Assembly (NCBI GenBank): GCA_003326195.1 | Contig: LXQE01000151.1 | Span: 1-44,699 of the forward strand | Direction of reading: 5' to 3' | DNA length: 44,699 nucleotides | Source: Nostoc punctiforme NIES-2108 | Lineage (GTDB): Bacteria; Cyanobacteriota; Cyanobacteriia; Cyanobacteriales; Nostocaceae | Shown here: piece after piece, positions 8,381 to 16,547 of the stretch | How positions within the stretch are numbered: the stretch's first letter is position 1 | Layout: the number at the start of each line of letters is the position of its first letter | The notes under the pieces: generated by a model | What the model was told of the DNA's origin: nothing | The model's database searches: none | What the model saw: only the letters and a program-made list of their open reading frames with translations | Made by a program: the position numbers and the translations under genes

Positions 8381-9115
8381 TTATCTTTTGCTGCCACTAA
8401 CTGCTAGGGGGACAGCATCTTCAAATAAGAATTCATAGAGAAAGCGCTCTGCCCATTCATGACCAAAGTAGCTGCTAAACAAACCAGATGCGGGATCGCG
8501 GTCTGCACTATATTGGTCATAGTCTTTTTGGGCTTTGATAATCCGCTGGATATCTTCAGGGTCTTGGAGCGGTTTGGCATCTCCTAACATTTGCCAATAC
8601 AAGTTTAAATAATCTTGAAAAGCTTCAAAGACTCGCGTTGATACTGTTTCAGGATCGGTTTTGGCAAACAATAGGTATTTAGAAAAATACTGGTTGGCAT
8701 CGTAAAACTTCATTTCTAAGTTTTGCGCCAAATCTGGGTATTTATCATGGAGAGATTTCAGCGGAACTATATATTTTTTTTGATAATCTTCATCCTGAAA
8801 CAAAGGCTGAAAATCAAGCACAATTAGATTTTTGACTTTGCCAAAGGATAAAAAATCAATGCCTAACAGAGGTAGATCGTAGTGATTACTCGGATAAACC
8901 ACGCTATTAAAAATTTGGGCACTTTCCCCAGCATCAATATAGGTATAGCGAATTTTCCGCAACTCTTGAGATTGGTAACACCAACTGCGAATAGTTGCTG
9001 GGTTTCTGCCGCGATCGCTAACTTTGAATTCCAAACCAGGGGGAATGACCCTACTTTGTAAATCAAACCGCTGAAATAGCTCTTTTTCTAAAAATTCCAG
9101 GAAAGGCTTATACAT
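8381..9115 (-). CDS. pebA: 15,16-dihydrobiliverdin:ferredoxin oxidoreductase
   Basis: Catalyses the two-electron reduction of biliverdin IX-alpha to 15,16-dihydrobiliverdin, which it passes to PebB. 244 residues from the ATG at 9115 (MYKPFLEFLEKELFQRF), the usual family start. The frame is open further upstream (to 9187), but those residues do not resemble the family. Ferredoxin-dependent bilin reductase features include VIPPGLEFKVSDRG, YDLPLLGIDFLSFG, IVLDFQPLFQDE and ASGLFSSYFGHEWAERFLYE. It is the first gene of the pebA-pebB pair; its promoter should lie in 9116-9285, a region filled with short tandem repeats. Confidence 0.95.
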   Translation of the reverse strand: MYKPFLEFLEKELFQRFDLQSRVIPPGLEFKVSDRGRNPATIRSWCYQSQELRKIRYTYIDAGESAQIFNSVVYPSNHYDLPLLGIDFLSFGKVKNLIVLDFQPLFQDEDYQKKYIVPLKSLHDKYPDLAQNLEMKFYDANQYFSKYLLFAKTDPETVSTRVFEAFQDYLNLYWQMLGDAKPLQDPEDIQRIIKAQKDYDQYSADRDPASGLFSSYFGHEWAERFLYEFLFEDAVPLAVSGSKR

Positions 9116-9199
9116 GGAGCATGATTTGTTAACCCTTGCATGAAAATAAGTTATGGCAATCATGCACGTCTCATTTATGAGAAACAAAGCAACATTCCT

Positions 9200-9285
9200 T
9201 AATGGGGCATTGGGAATTGGGCATTGGGCATTGGTATGAGTTTAGTAATATCCCCTATTCCCTATTCCCTATTCCCCATTCCCCC
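9200..9285. repeat. Short tandem repeats (TTGGGCA and CCCTATT heptads)
   Basis: On the plus strand, a run of GGGCATTGGGAATTGGGCATT-type words is followed by repeated CCCTATT units and ends at the 3' end of the next gene. Such heptad repeats are common between genes of heterocystous cyanobacteria and recur at 11637-11660, 11715-11760, 35160-35195 and 37918-37940. Confidence 0.75.
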
Positions 9286-9840
9286 CTAACGCCTAGCATG
9301 ATTGCGACCGATCATTTGCTCCAAAACTTCTTGGGAAACACAGCGACGCTCGGAACAATAAGTCATTAAGTTGATTCCGTTCATCATTCGTACTGTACTG
9401 ACTCTGACACGAAAATCATCCGTAACAAACCAACAACGTTCCTGACCTTGATTGTTGTCATAGTCAGTATCAATCGTCAGGACTCCATCATCGGCAAACC
9501 GATATCGGCTCACAACCGGAATACTCTCAACATAGCCTTGGTTGCGAATCAGTTTTCCAGAACGCCTCGTTTCGTCGGGAACATCAACCAAAATCGCAGC
9601 ATTATCGGTATTCGGTAGCCTGGTATCTAGGTTAGCCTGCCATGCAAAGCTAGCACCGCTTGTTGCTTTACTAGGATCTATCCCTTGGGCTTTACAAACT
9701 TCTTGGACTTTCGGATCGTCATTTCCCATGACTTTAATAATCAAATTTGACTCCCCCGACTCATCCGCCGCCGAGTCAAAATGATGAACGGCGCGTTCCG
9801 TAAACCATATACCCTCACTTTTACGGAAGAAGTCGATCAT
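9286..9840 (-). CDS. CpcS/CpeS-family phycobiliprotein lyase (second paralogue)
   Basis: 184 residues from ATG 9840 (MIDFFRKSEGIWFTERAVHH); an upstream ATG at 9864 would add eight residues. The family is a lipocalin-like beta barrel that attaches bilins to a cysteine of phycobiliprotein subunits. Matching features are the early FF..S.G.W...R..HH motif, a GKLIRNQGYVESIPVVSRY strand and ERCWFVTDDFRVRVSTV. It differs clearly from the paralogue at 15282, so the two probably serve different subunits or bilins; this one could equally be named CpcS- or CpcU-like. It lies upstream of pebA on the same strand, and its promoter region faces the pentapeptide gene. Catalytic assignment to phycoerythrin rests on context. 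Confidence 0.85.
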   Translation of the reverse strand: MIDFFRKSEGIWFTERAVHHFDSAADESGESNLIIKVMGNDDPKVQEVCKAQGIDPSKATSGASFAWQANLDTRLPNTDNAAILVDVPDETRRSGKLIRNQGYVESIPVVSRYRFADDGVLTIDTDYDNNQGQERCWFVTDDFRVRVSTVRMMNGINLMTYCSERRCVSQEVLEQMIGRNHARR

Positions 9841-9978
9841 TGTCAAAGGCGGTATTATATGCATCTGTTTTGAAACCTCGTTTTATCAAATTTTGGCGTT
9901 ATTAATACTAGTGATGAGATGAAGTCCCGATTTAGCTAAAGTGTAGAATAACTCCAAAAGTGATATTTTAATCAGCTG

Positions 9979-10842
9979 ATGACAAATAGTGAAATTCAAC
10001 TTATTACAAGCGATGCCTACGGCAACGGCTTTGCCGAACGCCCCAGTCCAACTCCAGAAATCTTAACAGCCCTCAAAAAAGGAATCCCTGTGGATTCGGT
10101 AGAGTTGTACCAATTTAATCTAAAGGAAGTCGATTTCCGACAAGCTAACTTGAGTAAAGCCAAGCTATTAGGAGCCGACCTCAGTGAGGTGATATTAAGT
10201 AATGTCGATTTGAGTGGTGCAGATTTGCGAGGCGCTAATCTGCGAGGAGCCGATTTGAGTGGGGCTAATTTGCAGGGAGCCTATTTAAACCGTGCCGATC
10301 TTCAACAAGCAAATCTCAGTGGCGCAAATTTGGAGGGAGCCAAGCTCCAAATAGCGCGTTATGATTCACAAACGAAATGGCCCGAAGAATATAACTACAA
10401 AGCTTCGGGAGCGGTAGGACCGGGTGCTAATCTCAATGGTGCTTTTCTGAATACAGCTTCTTTACGAAATGCAGATTTACAAGGTGCTAATCTGCGTGGA
10501 GCCTACCTGAGTGGCGCTGACTTGACAGGAGCCAATTTGCAAGGCGCTTATTTGAGTGGTGCTGATTTGACAAAAGCTTATTTGACAGGGGCTTGCTTAC
10601 GAAATGCTCGATTGACTGGAGCCGATTTGCGGGATACAGACCTGCGAGCAACCGATCTCAGGGATGCAGAGATGGAGCATCTTCTCAGTATCGCTGGGGC
10701 AGATTTTACTCTTGCTCAAGGACTTACAGAAGCAACTAAAGCCATGCTTTCTAGCCGTCCATATTCAGAACTTGATGTTTGGAACGCCTATACGCGCACA
10801 ACAACTCGTGAGAGTTTGAGTGCTTCACCAATACAGTCCTGA
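9979..10842 (+). CDS. Pentapeptide-repeat protein in the phycoerythrin cluster
   Basis: 287 residues. Two blocks of A(D/N)Lxx pentapeptides (about residues 50-118 and 150-228) should fold as a right-handed quadrilateral beta helix. They are separated by a non-repeat loop (RYDSQTKWPEEYNYKASGAVGPG) that also occurs in other cyanobacterial pentapeptide proteins. The N-terminal ~45 residues and C-terminal ~55 residues are not repetitive. There is no signal peptide or membrane helix. Its role is unknown; position between lyase, HEAT and linker genes hints at a part in phycobilisome assembly or regulation, which is inference only. It is divergent from the lyase gene at 9286. Confidence 0.9.
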   Translation: MTNSEIQLITSDAYGNGFAERPSPTPEILTALKKGIPVDSVELYQFNLKEVDFRQANLSKAKLLGADLSEVILSNVDLSGADLRGANLRGADLSGANLQGAYLNRADLQQANLSGANLEGAKLQIARYDSQTKWPEEYNYKASGAVGPGANLNGAFLNTASLRNADLQGANLRGAYLSGADLTGANLQGAYLSGADLTKAYLTGACLRNARLTGADLRDTDLRATDLRDAEMEHLLSIAGADFTLAQGLTEATKAMLSSRPYSELDVWNAYTRTTTRESLSASPIQS

Positions 10843-10847
10843 GTAAT

Positions 10848-10883
10848 GTTAGCGGATAGCTAAGGTTTAGCCCGTGCTGAGTT
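10848..10883. repeat. 36-bp repeat, exact inverted match of 15129-15164
   Basis: The unit starts GTTAGCGGATAGC and ends CCCGTGCTGAGTT. It is identical, in opposite orientation, to 15129-15164. The two copies bracket the HEAT gene, the globin gene, cpeC and cpeD. It begins six bases after the pentapeptide gene's stop. Confidence 0.85.
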
Positions 10884-10941
10884 GTGAGTTCAAAGTTATG
10901 ATTTTGATCGCAATAATTGCATTGCGAACAAACTCACACCG

Positions 10942-11604
10942 CTATTGTGGCAACAAGTCTTCTAAAGCAGCTCCAACAACTCGGTGATCTTCATCCTGTC
11001 TGAGTTGATTTAGGGCTGCTTTAGCTTGCGGCTCATCAAATCGTTTGAGGGCATAGCTAACTCGCACCCGCATTCGCCAAGATTCATCATTCACCAACCT
11101 TAGTATTTGAGATAATGCCGCAGTATGTTGGCTAGAATCAGCCAGTAAGCCAAGTGCATCAACAGAAGATTCCTGAACTGTGAAATCTTCATCTTTTAAA
11201 CCCTGAACGCATATATCAAATAGTTCTTCAGGGCAATCCATTTCAGCGATCGCAGCCAAAATGCTCCGCCTAACTAGCCAGTGGTCATCCTGATAATATG
11301 CCAAAACTAGATGAGAAACTGCAACTCTGCCAAATAGCGATAACGAATTTGCCGCCTCAGCCCGCACGTTGGGGGTATCATCAAATTTCATAATTTGCAT
11401 CAAAGCTGCAAAAGATTCCGCTGATTGTTGATTACCCAAACCCCTAGCCACAAAAGAACGCACTAGAAATTCTGAGTCACGAAGTTTACTGGTGAGCAGA
11501 GGAACTGCAACTTCTGATTCATAACCATTGAGGGCAGCGATCGCCTTCAAACGATGGTGAAAATCTGGGTTCTTCAGTTCAGCTTGGATTTTATGGATTT
11601 CCAT
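10942..11604 (-). CDS. HEAT-repeat protein (phycobilin lyase/chaperone type)
   Basis: 220 residues made of about six bihelical HEAT/PBS-lyase repeats. Examples are DSEFLVRSFVARGLGNQ, TPNVRAEAANSLSLFG, DHWLVRRSILAAIAEM, DFTVQESSVDALGLLA, SWRMRVRVSYALKRF and DHRVVGAALEDLL. Cyanobacterial relatives of this size include CpeZ- and CpcE/F-type bilin lyases or chaperones and NblB-type proteins; I cannot separate these by eye. Location inside a phycoerythrin cluster favours a chaperone or lyase role. It is transcribed away from the phycobiliprotein-like gene, with 163 bases between the starts. Confidence 0.85.
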   Translation of the reverse strand: MEIHKIQAELKNPDFHHRLKAIAALNGYESEVAVPLLTSKLRDSEFLVRSFVARGLGNQQSAESFAALMQIMKFDDTPNVRAEAANSLSLFGRVAVSHLVLAYYQDDHWLVRRSILAAIAEMDCPEELFDICVQGLKDEDFTVQESSVDALGLLADSSQHTAALSQILRLVNDESWRMRVRVSYALKRFDEPQAKAALNQLRQDEDHRVVGAALEDLLPQ

Positions 11605-11767
11605 AAGTGCATTTGGTACAGCTATTCTTTATTCTAGGGCATTGGGCATTGGGCATTGGAAAAGAAGAGGCAGGAGACAGAAGTTCTTTAATTTTGAATT
11701 AATTTGTCCCCCTTGTCCCCAGCCCAAAGCCCAATCCCCAACGCCCCATGCCCTATCCCCTAAATCA

Positions 11768-12346
11768 ATGACTCAATTAAGCGAAACCGTTAAAGAATTA
11801 ATAGCCAAAGCTAGAATTGTCAGTTTTGCTGGGTGGGAACAGTCCCATCCAAAAGAAGCGATCGCTATATTTCAAGCTGCGGATGATGCTTTTCGCTATC
11901 TAAGCGATGAAGATTTATTGCAGATTAAAACCTTGTCACCCGATAATTCTGAGTTGATTCCTGTTGCTCAATTGTTACGCGATCGCGCAGCCGAAATCAT
12001 TGATGAATCTAGGGAAGAAGTTTTGGCAACTTATCCCGAAATTATTCAACCTGGAGGCGGTCTTTATCCAGCTGAACGCGCCCAAGCTTGCTGGCGAGAT
12101 TTTTGGCATTTTCTTCGCTGTATTACCTATGGCATCGCAGGTGGCCACACTGAATATACAAATTCCACAGGACTGCACTATATGAATTTGCTCTATCAGG
12201 AATTACAAGTTCCATTGGATGCAATGGTTTTAGGCTTAAAAAGCATCAAGGCTGCTAGTTTGAAACGCTGCCAAGGCGATCGGCAGCAAATTGCTCCCTA
12301 TTTTGACCATTTAATCAGCCAACTGGCTACTTTCCAAATTCGATAA
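11768..12346 (+). CDS. Orphan phycobiliprotein-like globin
   Basis: 192 residues. The fold family is that of phycobiliprotein alpha and beta subunits. The segment ACWRDFWHFLRCITYGIAGG aligns with the chromophore site CARDIGYYLRMVTYCLV, so C108 occupies the place of the bilin-binding Cys84; a second cysteine is C118. The C-terminal part (LHYMNLLYQELQVPLDAMVLG) also follows the subunit pattern. It is longer than usual subunits and stands alone without a partner subunit. I chose ATG 11768; an upstream open frame is made of tandem repeats. It may bind a bilin as a sensor, a degradation or assembly factor, or a minor core component. None of these is shown. Confidence 0.82.
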   Translation: MTQLSETVKELIAKARIVSFAGWEQSHPKEAIAIFQAADDAFRYLSDEDLLQIKTLSPDNSELIPVAQLLRDRAAEIIDESREEVLATYPEIIQPGGGLYPAERAQACWRDFWHFLRCITYGIAGGHTEYTNSTGLHYMNLLYQELQVPLDAMVLGLKSIKAASLKRCQGDRQQIAPYFDHLISQLATFQIR

Positions 12347-12354
12347 TTGAAGAA

Positions 12355-12535
12355 GAATTCAGAATTTAGAATTCAGGAGTCAGAACAACTCTCGTGGGAG
12401 TCTTGTCGTACCTCTACAGGAAAGCAAGCTACGCGCAGTCTCTCGTAGAGAAGTGTCTCACAGAATTCAATTCTGAATTCTGTTAGCGCAGCGGGGCGCA
12501 GCCCATTCTGACTCCTGAATTCTGTTTTATTACGC
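12355..12535. repeat. Long imperfect hairpin of CAGAATTC-type repeats
   Basis: The left arm words (AGAATTTAGAATTCAGGAGT, around 12360) are complementary to right arm words (CTGACTCCTGAATTCTG, around 12510-12527), with GC-rich palindromic repeats between. This fills the first third of the gap 12347-12941. The remaining 400 bases upstream of cpeC are AT-rich and presumably hold its light-responsive promoter. I could not identify a defined regulator site there. Confidence 0.6.
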
Positions 12536-12941
12536 TAAAGCTCTGACTAAGAGACAATATTAATTAATTTTACATTGCGTAATATAGTTGCATTTATTCA
12601 TGCCCACTTATTGAGATAAACTTGAGTGACTCAGCCCGATTAATACTCTGGCTCAAGGGAATGGGATAGTACCATCACTTATATCCCAATCGCAAATTCA
12701 ATACTAAAAAAAAGCTAAAACTTTTTGAAACTATTGTTTAACTTAACAAATTTTAATAAATATGGTTTCGGCATCGTATCAGAATATGTAAGGACAAATG
12801 ATGCAAAAACTTAAAATCATCACGACTAATAAGGATTTAAAGTCTCTATGTCCTCTCCTTTGTCACAATGATGTAAAGTTTTTTAACATCTGCTGAATAT
12901 CCTTCTCATAAAATTTAGTTGTTAACTGGGAGATAGTTTGA

Positions 12942-13805
12942 ATGGCTTTTGGACCAGCATCACGATTAGGGGTCGCTCTGTTTGAAGACACCGATCCCAT
13001 TGATCTGTGGCCAAGTCGCTCTAATGAGGAAGTTGAAACCGTAATTAGAACTGTCTACAAGCAAGTTCTAGGTAATGCTTATGTAATGGAGAGTGAGCGG
13101 CTTTCCGTTGCTGAATCCCAACTCAAACGGGGTGAAATTAGCGTTCGCGGGTTTGTGGGTCAAGTAGGGAAGTCAGAACTTTACCGTTCGCGGTTTTTTG
13201 ATAGCACCCCTCGCTATCGGGCGATTGAATTAAATTTCAGACATTTCCTTGGTCGTGCGCCATTGGATCTAGAAGAAACGCGTATACATAGCACTATTCT
13301 GGATACAAAGGGCTTTGAGGCTGAGATAGATTCCTATCTAGACAGCGACGAATACCAAGAAACTTTTGGGGAAAACATTGTGCCTTATATTCGGGGCTAC
13401 AAAACCGAAGCTATCCAGGGTTTGGTTCAGTTTACCCACTTATTCCAACTGGTACGTGGTTCCTCTAGCAGTAGCTTGAAAGGTGACTTAGCTGGCAAAC
13501 AACCAAAATTAAACAGTCTGCTAATTCAAAGCACGCCTACTCCTGTGGTTTCACCAGCCAGTAAGGGTGCTGCATTCCGCAATCCGACATCTACTCCGAG
13601 GACTCGTCAAGGTGTGGGATCTGGTGATGATGGTAAGGTATACCGGATTGAAGTCACTGGCTACAAGGCAAATGTGGTAAATAGCATTTCCAAATTTCGC
13701 CGCAGTAACCAAGTCTTTTTCGTGCCATACAATAAGCTTTCACAAGAGTATCAGCGAATTCACCAGCAGGGCGGTGCGATCGCTAGTATTACCCCTGTCA
13801 ACTAA
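12942..13805 (+). CDS. cpeC: Phycoerythrin-associated rod linker CpeC
   Basis: 287 residues. Holds phycoerythrin hexamers together in phycobilisome rods and directs energy flow inward. A PBS-linker domain (about 20-180) carries the hallmark IRTVYKQVLGNAYVMESER, FVGQVGKSELYRSRFF, RAIELNFRHFLGRAP and YQETFGENIVPYIRGY segments. A CpcD-type domain (about 231-287, YRIEVTGYKANVVNSISKFR) follows. The start MAFGPASRLGVALFE matches the CpeC family as I know it. A GGGAG at 12928-12932 is spaced 9 bases from the ATG. cpeD follows after 455 bases, so the two may have separate promoters. Confidence 0.95.
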   Translation: MAFGPASRLGVALFEDTDPIDLWPSRSNEEVETVIRTVYKQVLGNAYVMESERLSVAESQLKRGEISVRGFVGQVGKSELYRSRFFDSTPRYRAIELNFRHFLGRAPLDLEETRIHSTILDTKGFEAEIDSYLDSDEYQETFGENIVPYIRGYKTEAIQGLVQFTHLFQLVRGSSSSSLKGDLAGKQPKLNSLLIQSTPTPVVSPASKGAAFRNPTSTPRTRQGVGSGDDGKVYRIEVTGYKANVVNSISKFRRSNQVFFVPYNKLSQEYQRIHQQGGAIASITPVN

Positions 13806-14260
13806 AGAATAGAAATAGGGGATTTAGAGATTAGGGGCTGGGAAATAATTCCGCTGTACTCAGTTTCTAGCCTTTCAATCCCCAGTGTTAATCATTCTAT
13901 GATTTACACAGAACTACACACGCTCAAGGGCAATACTCTGCGGAAAGCCGCTTTGCGTAGCTTGCTTCTATCTAGAAGTATGCATATACATAAAATTGCC
14001 TTACTTGAAAAGAATGATTTTCGGCTATTTTTTGCGTAAATCCAGATCGCTTAAAAGTTAGCCAAAGCGATCGCTAATCTGGGGTTTGACCAATTCTGTT
14101 GTCAGTTGTCAAAAACGAAGATATTTAACACACTTTCACAAACTAAAGTTTTACAAAAGCTAGTCAGTAGCAAAAATAACTGACAACTGATGGGAAATTC
14201 TACCCCTTGCAGAGGTAGGATGCTCGGAAATTTAATTAGCGTTTTTCAGGAGATACTTCA
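13806..14260. other. 455-bp gap between cpeC and cpeD
   Basis: No gene is visible. A short GC-rich repeat (GCGGAAAGCCGCTTTGCGTAG, about 13937-13958) and a HIP1 site (about 14068) are present. An AGGAG at 14247-14251 serves cpeD. The AT-rich stretch 14100-14220 may hold a cpeD promoter, but I could not define boxes. Confidence 0.4.
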
Positions 14261-15019
14261 ATGTCACTTTGGGCTATTGATTCACCTAGTGTTGAACTCC
14301 GTCCGAACACCAGTGAAAGTGAATTACAAACACTGATTCGGGCAGTTTACAAACAGGTTTTGGGTAATGCTCACTTGTTGGAAAGTGAGCGACTAGCCAG
14401 TGCTGAATCGCAATTGCGCGATCGCAAAATCAGCGTCCGTGAATTCGTCAACACCGTTGCCAAATCAGAACTTTATCAATCCCTGTTTTTCAACTCTTCT
14501 TCTCAGTATCGGTTCATTGAACTGAACTTCAAACATCTACTAGGGCGTCCTCCTGCCGATCAGGCAGAAATTTCCGAACACGTCCGCATCTACAACGAAC
14601 AGGGCTATGATGCTGAGATCGAATCCTATATCGATAGCAACGAATATCAGCAGAATTTTGGCGAGAATATTGTTCCTTATGTTCGCAGCACTAGTTCTCA
14701 AATCGGAATTAAGAATGTTACCTTTAACCGCACCTTTAGCTTAGTCAGAGGATTCGCTAGCAGTGATAGCGATCGCAAAGCCAAACTGATCGGCGATATT
14801 GGTTCTAATTTACCCACATCCATCAAGGCTCCCGCCGCTGGTTCTAGTGTCAGCAGCACCGATAAACGCTTCTTGATTAAAGCTGTCAAAGGTGCAGGTA
14901 ATTTCCGTACTCGTCTGGGCAACCTCGAATATATAGTTAACTACAACCAACTGTCTGGACAAGTGCAAAACATTCATCGCACAGGCGGCAAAATTATCAG
15001 TATCACTGAAGTTGCTTAG
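14261..15019 (+). CDS. cpeD: Phycoerythrin-associated rod linker CpeD
   Basis: 252 residues, same two-domain plan as CpeC. The PBS-linker domain (about 18-170) contains IRAVYKQVLGNAHLLESER, FVNTVAKSELYQSLFF, RFIELNFKHLLGRPP and YQQNFGENIVPYVRS. A C-terminal CpcD-type domain (about 201-252) contains FLIKAVKGAG and IHRTGGKIISI. The start MSLWAIDSPSVELRP and the shorter spacer are typical of CpeD. A good AGGAG precedes the ATG by 9 bases. It should occupy a different disc position in the rod from CpeC. Paralogues CpeE and CpcC share the fold, so the exact letter rests on overall resemblance and gene order. Confidence 0.92.
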   Translation: MSLWAIDSPSVELRPNTSESELQTLIRAVYKQVLGNAHLLESERLASAESQLRDRKISVREFVNTVAKSELYQSLFFNSSSQYRFIELNFKHLLGRPPADQAEISEHVRIYNEQGYDAEIESYIDSNEYQQNFGENIVPYVRSTSSQIGIKNVTFNRTFSLVRGFASSDSDRKAKLIGDIGSNLPTSIKAPAAGSSVSSTDKRFLIKAVKGAGNFRTRLGNLEYIVNYNQLSGQVQNIHRTGGKIISITEVA

Positions 15020-15089
15020 ATTTGTCTAAGTAAGAGAGTAGGGACAAGAAGACAAGGGGACAAAAGAAAACTTCTAATTCCTAACTCTT

Positions 15090-15117
15090 GTACAGACGCG
15101 ATTAATCGCGTCTGTAC
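15090..15117. repeat. Perfect 28-bp palindrome after cpeD
   Basis: GTACAGACGCGATT is followed directly by its reverse complement. It is flanked by CTAACTC-type heptads. No T-tract follows, so it is not a standard terminator. The palindromic GTACAGACGCGATT word looks like a dispersed repeat rather than a site specific to cpeD. Confidence 0.75.
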
Positions 15118-15128
15118 TCCTAACTCCT

Positions 15129-15164
15129 AACTCAGCACGGGCTAAACCTTAGCTATCCGCTAAC
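15129..15164. repeat. 36-bp repeat, exact inverted match of 10848-10883
   Basis: Identical to 10848-10883 on the opposite strand (begins AACTCAGCACGGGC, ends TATCCGCTAAC). It lies in the 262-bp gap before cpeS. Confidence 0.85.
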
Positions 15165-15281
15165 AGCACTCTCAAATGCAGTTGTGGTCAAGCAGGCTAA
15201 CATATAGACTAGGAGAATAACTTTCTTTTTTACCAAGATATCTCTTGGACTTTAAGCTACTTTTTTAAAATCACTTTTCTA

Positions 15282-15818
15282 ATGGAAATTACTGAATTTT
15301 TTGAACTTTCGATTGGACGATGGCGATCGCAGCGTAGCGCTCATCATTTAGCATTCGCCCACTTTGAAGAAGTATTGTCTAACATTGAAATTGAGTCTTT
15401 ATCCACCAACGATCCAGCAGTGGTGGCAATCTGTCAATTGTATGACACTGAACTAACCAGTATCACTCAACCCTTTCGGATGACTTGGGAAGGTGAGTCA
15501 GACTGGGACGATAAACCAATCTCTGGCAGTACTGTACTAGTACCAATTCCCGATGTCGAAAATCCTTCTAGAGGCAAACTCCTGCGGGATAAGGGATACG
15601 CTGAAACAATTCCAGCAGTGGCTAAATATCATCTGAGTGACGATGGTATTTTCACCCTTTTAACAGAGTATGAACTCGCTGCGGCTGAGGAGCGAATTTG
15701 GTTTGCTAACCCAAATCTTCGATTTCGGGTAGCAATGATTAAAACCAGTGATGGTAAAGGGGTGACAACAGCTTCCTTTTCTTCAGAAATTCGCTCTTTG
15801 TCAAGTTCAACAAGTTAG
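15282..15818 (+). CDS. cpeS: Phycoerythrin bilin lyase CpeS
   Basis: 178 residues. CpeS-family lyases attach phycoerythrobilin to the central cysteine (Cys82-type) of phycoerythrin beta. Family motifs are MEITEFFELSIGRWRSQRSAHH at the start, SGSTVLVPIPDVENP, GKLLRDKGYAETIPAVAKY and ERIWFANPNLRFRVAM near the end. It is followed by cpeT and cpeR on the same strand, the order known for phycoerythrin operons in chromatically acclimating cyanobacteria. The exact target site is family knowledge, not visible here. No strong ribosome-binding site precedes the ATG. Confidence 0.9.
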   Translation: MEITEFFELSIGRWRSQRSAHHLAFAHFEEVLSNIEIESLSTNDPAVVAICQLYDTELTSITQPFRMTWEGESDWDDKPISGSTVLVPIPDVENPSRGKLLRDKGYAETIPAVAKYHLSDDGIFTLLTEYELAAAEERIWFANPNLRFRVAMIKTSDGKGVTTASFSSEIRSLSSSTS

Positions 15819-15890
15819 CAATATCAGGTTAAAACATAAAAAGGATACAAGCTCCTAAATTTATTTATGGGGATTGTAATGTCTGAAATT

Positions 15891-15923
15891 TGAATTTTGA
15901 ATTTGGAGCGAAGCGACGTGACG
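15891..15923 (+). repeat. Repeat-derived translation start region of cpeT
   Basis: GAATTTTGAATTTGGAGCG and the following GAAGCGACGTGACG match the pebB start region with one base changed. It provides GGAG at 15905-15908, nine bases before the GTG at 15918. Confidence 0.7.
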
Positions 15924-16547
15924 ATAGCGCCCAGCGAATCTAGCACCAACGCTAGCGATTTGCTCACCTTATCCTGTTGGATGGCAGGAGATTTTAGCAA
16001 CTACCAGCAATCTTTTGCAAATCCGCAACTTTACGCCCACATTCACATTTATTTTCGTCCTTTACCATTGGAATTTTTTTCTGGTATCGGTTTTTATTCT
16101 GAACAAGCTTATGACCACGATTTATGGACACCCTATCGTCAAGGAGTACATCGACTAGTAAATTGGGGCGATCGCATCTATATCGAAAATTACAGCTTGA
16201 AAGATCCTATGCTTTATGCAGGTGCAGCTCGTGAATTAGATATCCTCAAAACCATTACCCCAGAAAGCATCGAACGGCGTTATCACTGTTCAATGGTTTT
16301 CCAACGAGAAGGTGAAATGTTTCGAGGCAGTGTGGAACCAGGCAATCAATGTCTGATTCAACGCAATGGATGCCAGACATATCTTGTCAGCGAAGTAGAA
16401 ATAACCGAGCGTACTTGGATAAGTCTAGATAAAGGTATGGATATTGAAACCCATAAACAAATATGGGGATCTACCGCTGGGCCATTGCAATTTGAAAAAC
16501 GGGAAAGTTTTGCTGATGAATTACCTGCGGTGAGCGCATTATGTTGA
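15918..16547 (+). CDS. cpeT: Phycoerythrin bilin lyase CpeT
   Basis: 209 residues. CpeT/CpcT-family lyases ligate bilin to the distal beta-subunit cysteine (Cys165-type). Recognisable segments are LSCWMAGDFSNYQQSFANPQ near the start, the IHIYFRPLP strand, EQAYDHDLWTPYRQGVHRL, and CSMVFQREGEMFRGSVEPGN. I chose GTG 15918 for its GGAG and spacing. A longer frame from TTG 15897 would add MNLERSD, encoded by the same dispersed repeat as at pebB. Its stop TGA overlaps the ATG of cpeR (16541-16547), implying translational coupling. Confidence 0.9.
   Translation: MTIAPSESSTNASDLLTLSCWMAGDFSNYQQSFANPQLYAHIHIYFRPLPLEFFSGIGFYSEQAYDHDLWTPYRQGVHRLVNWGDRIYIENYSLKDPMLYAGAARELDILKTITPESIERRYHCSMVFQREGEMFRGSVEPGNQCLIQRNGCQTYLVSEVEITERTWISLDKGMDIETHKQIWGSTAGPLQFEKRESFADELPAVSALC

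Noticed and set aside
11642..11767. N-terminal extension of the phycobiliprotein-like gene
   Set aside because: It is translated heptad repeat sequence; the family-like protein starts at ATG 11768.
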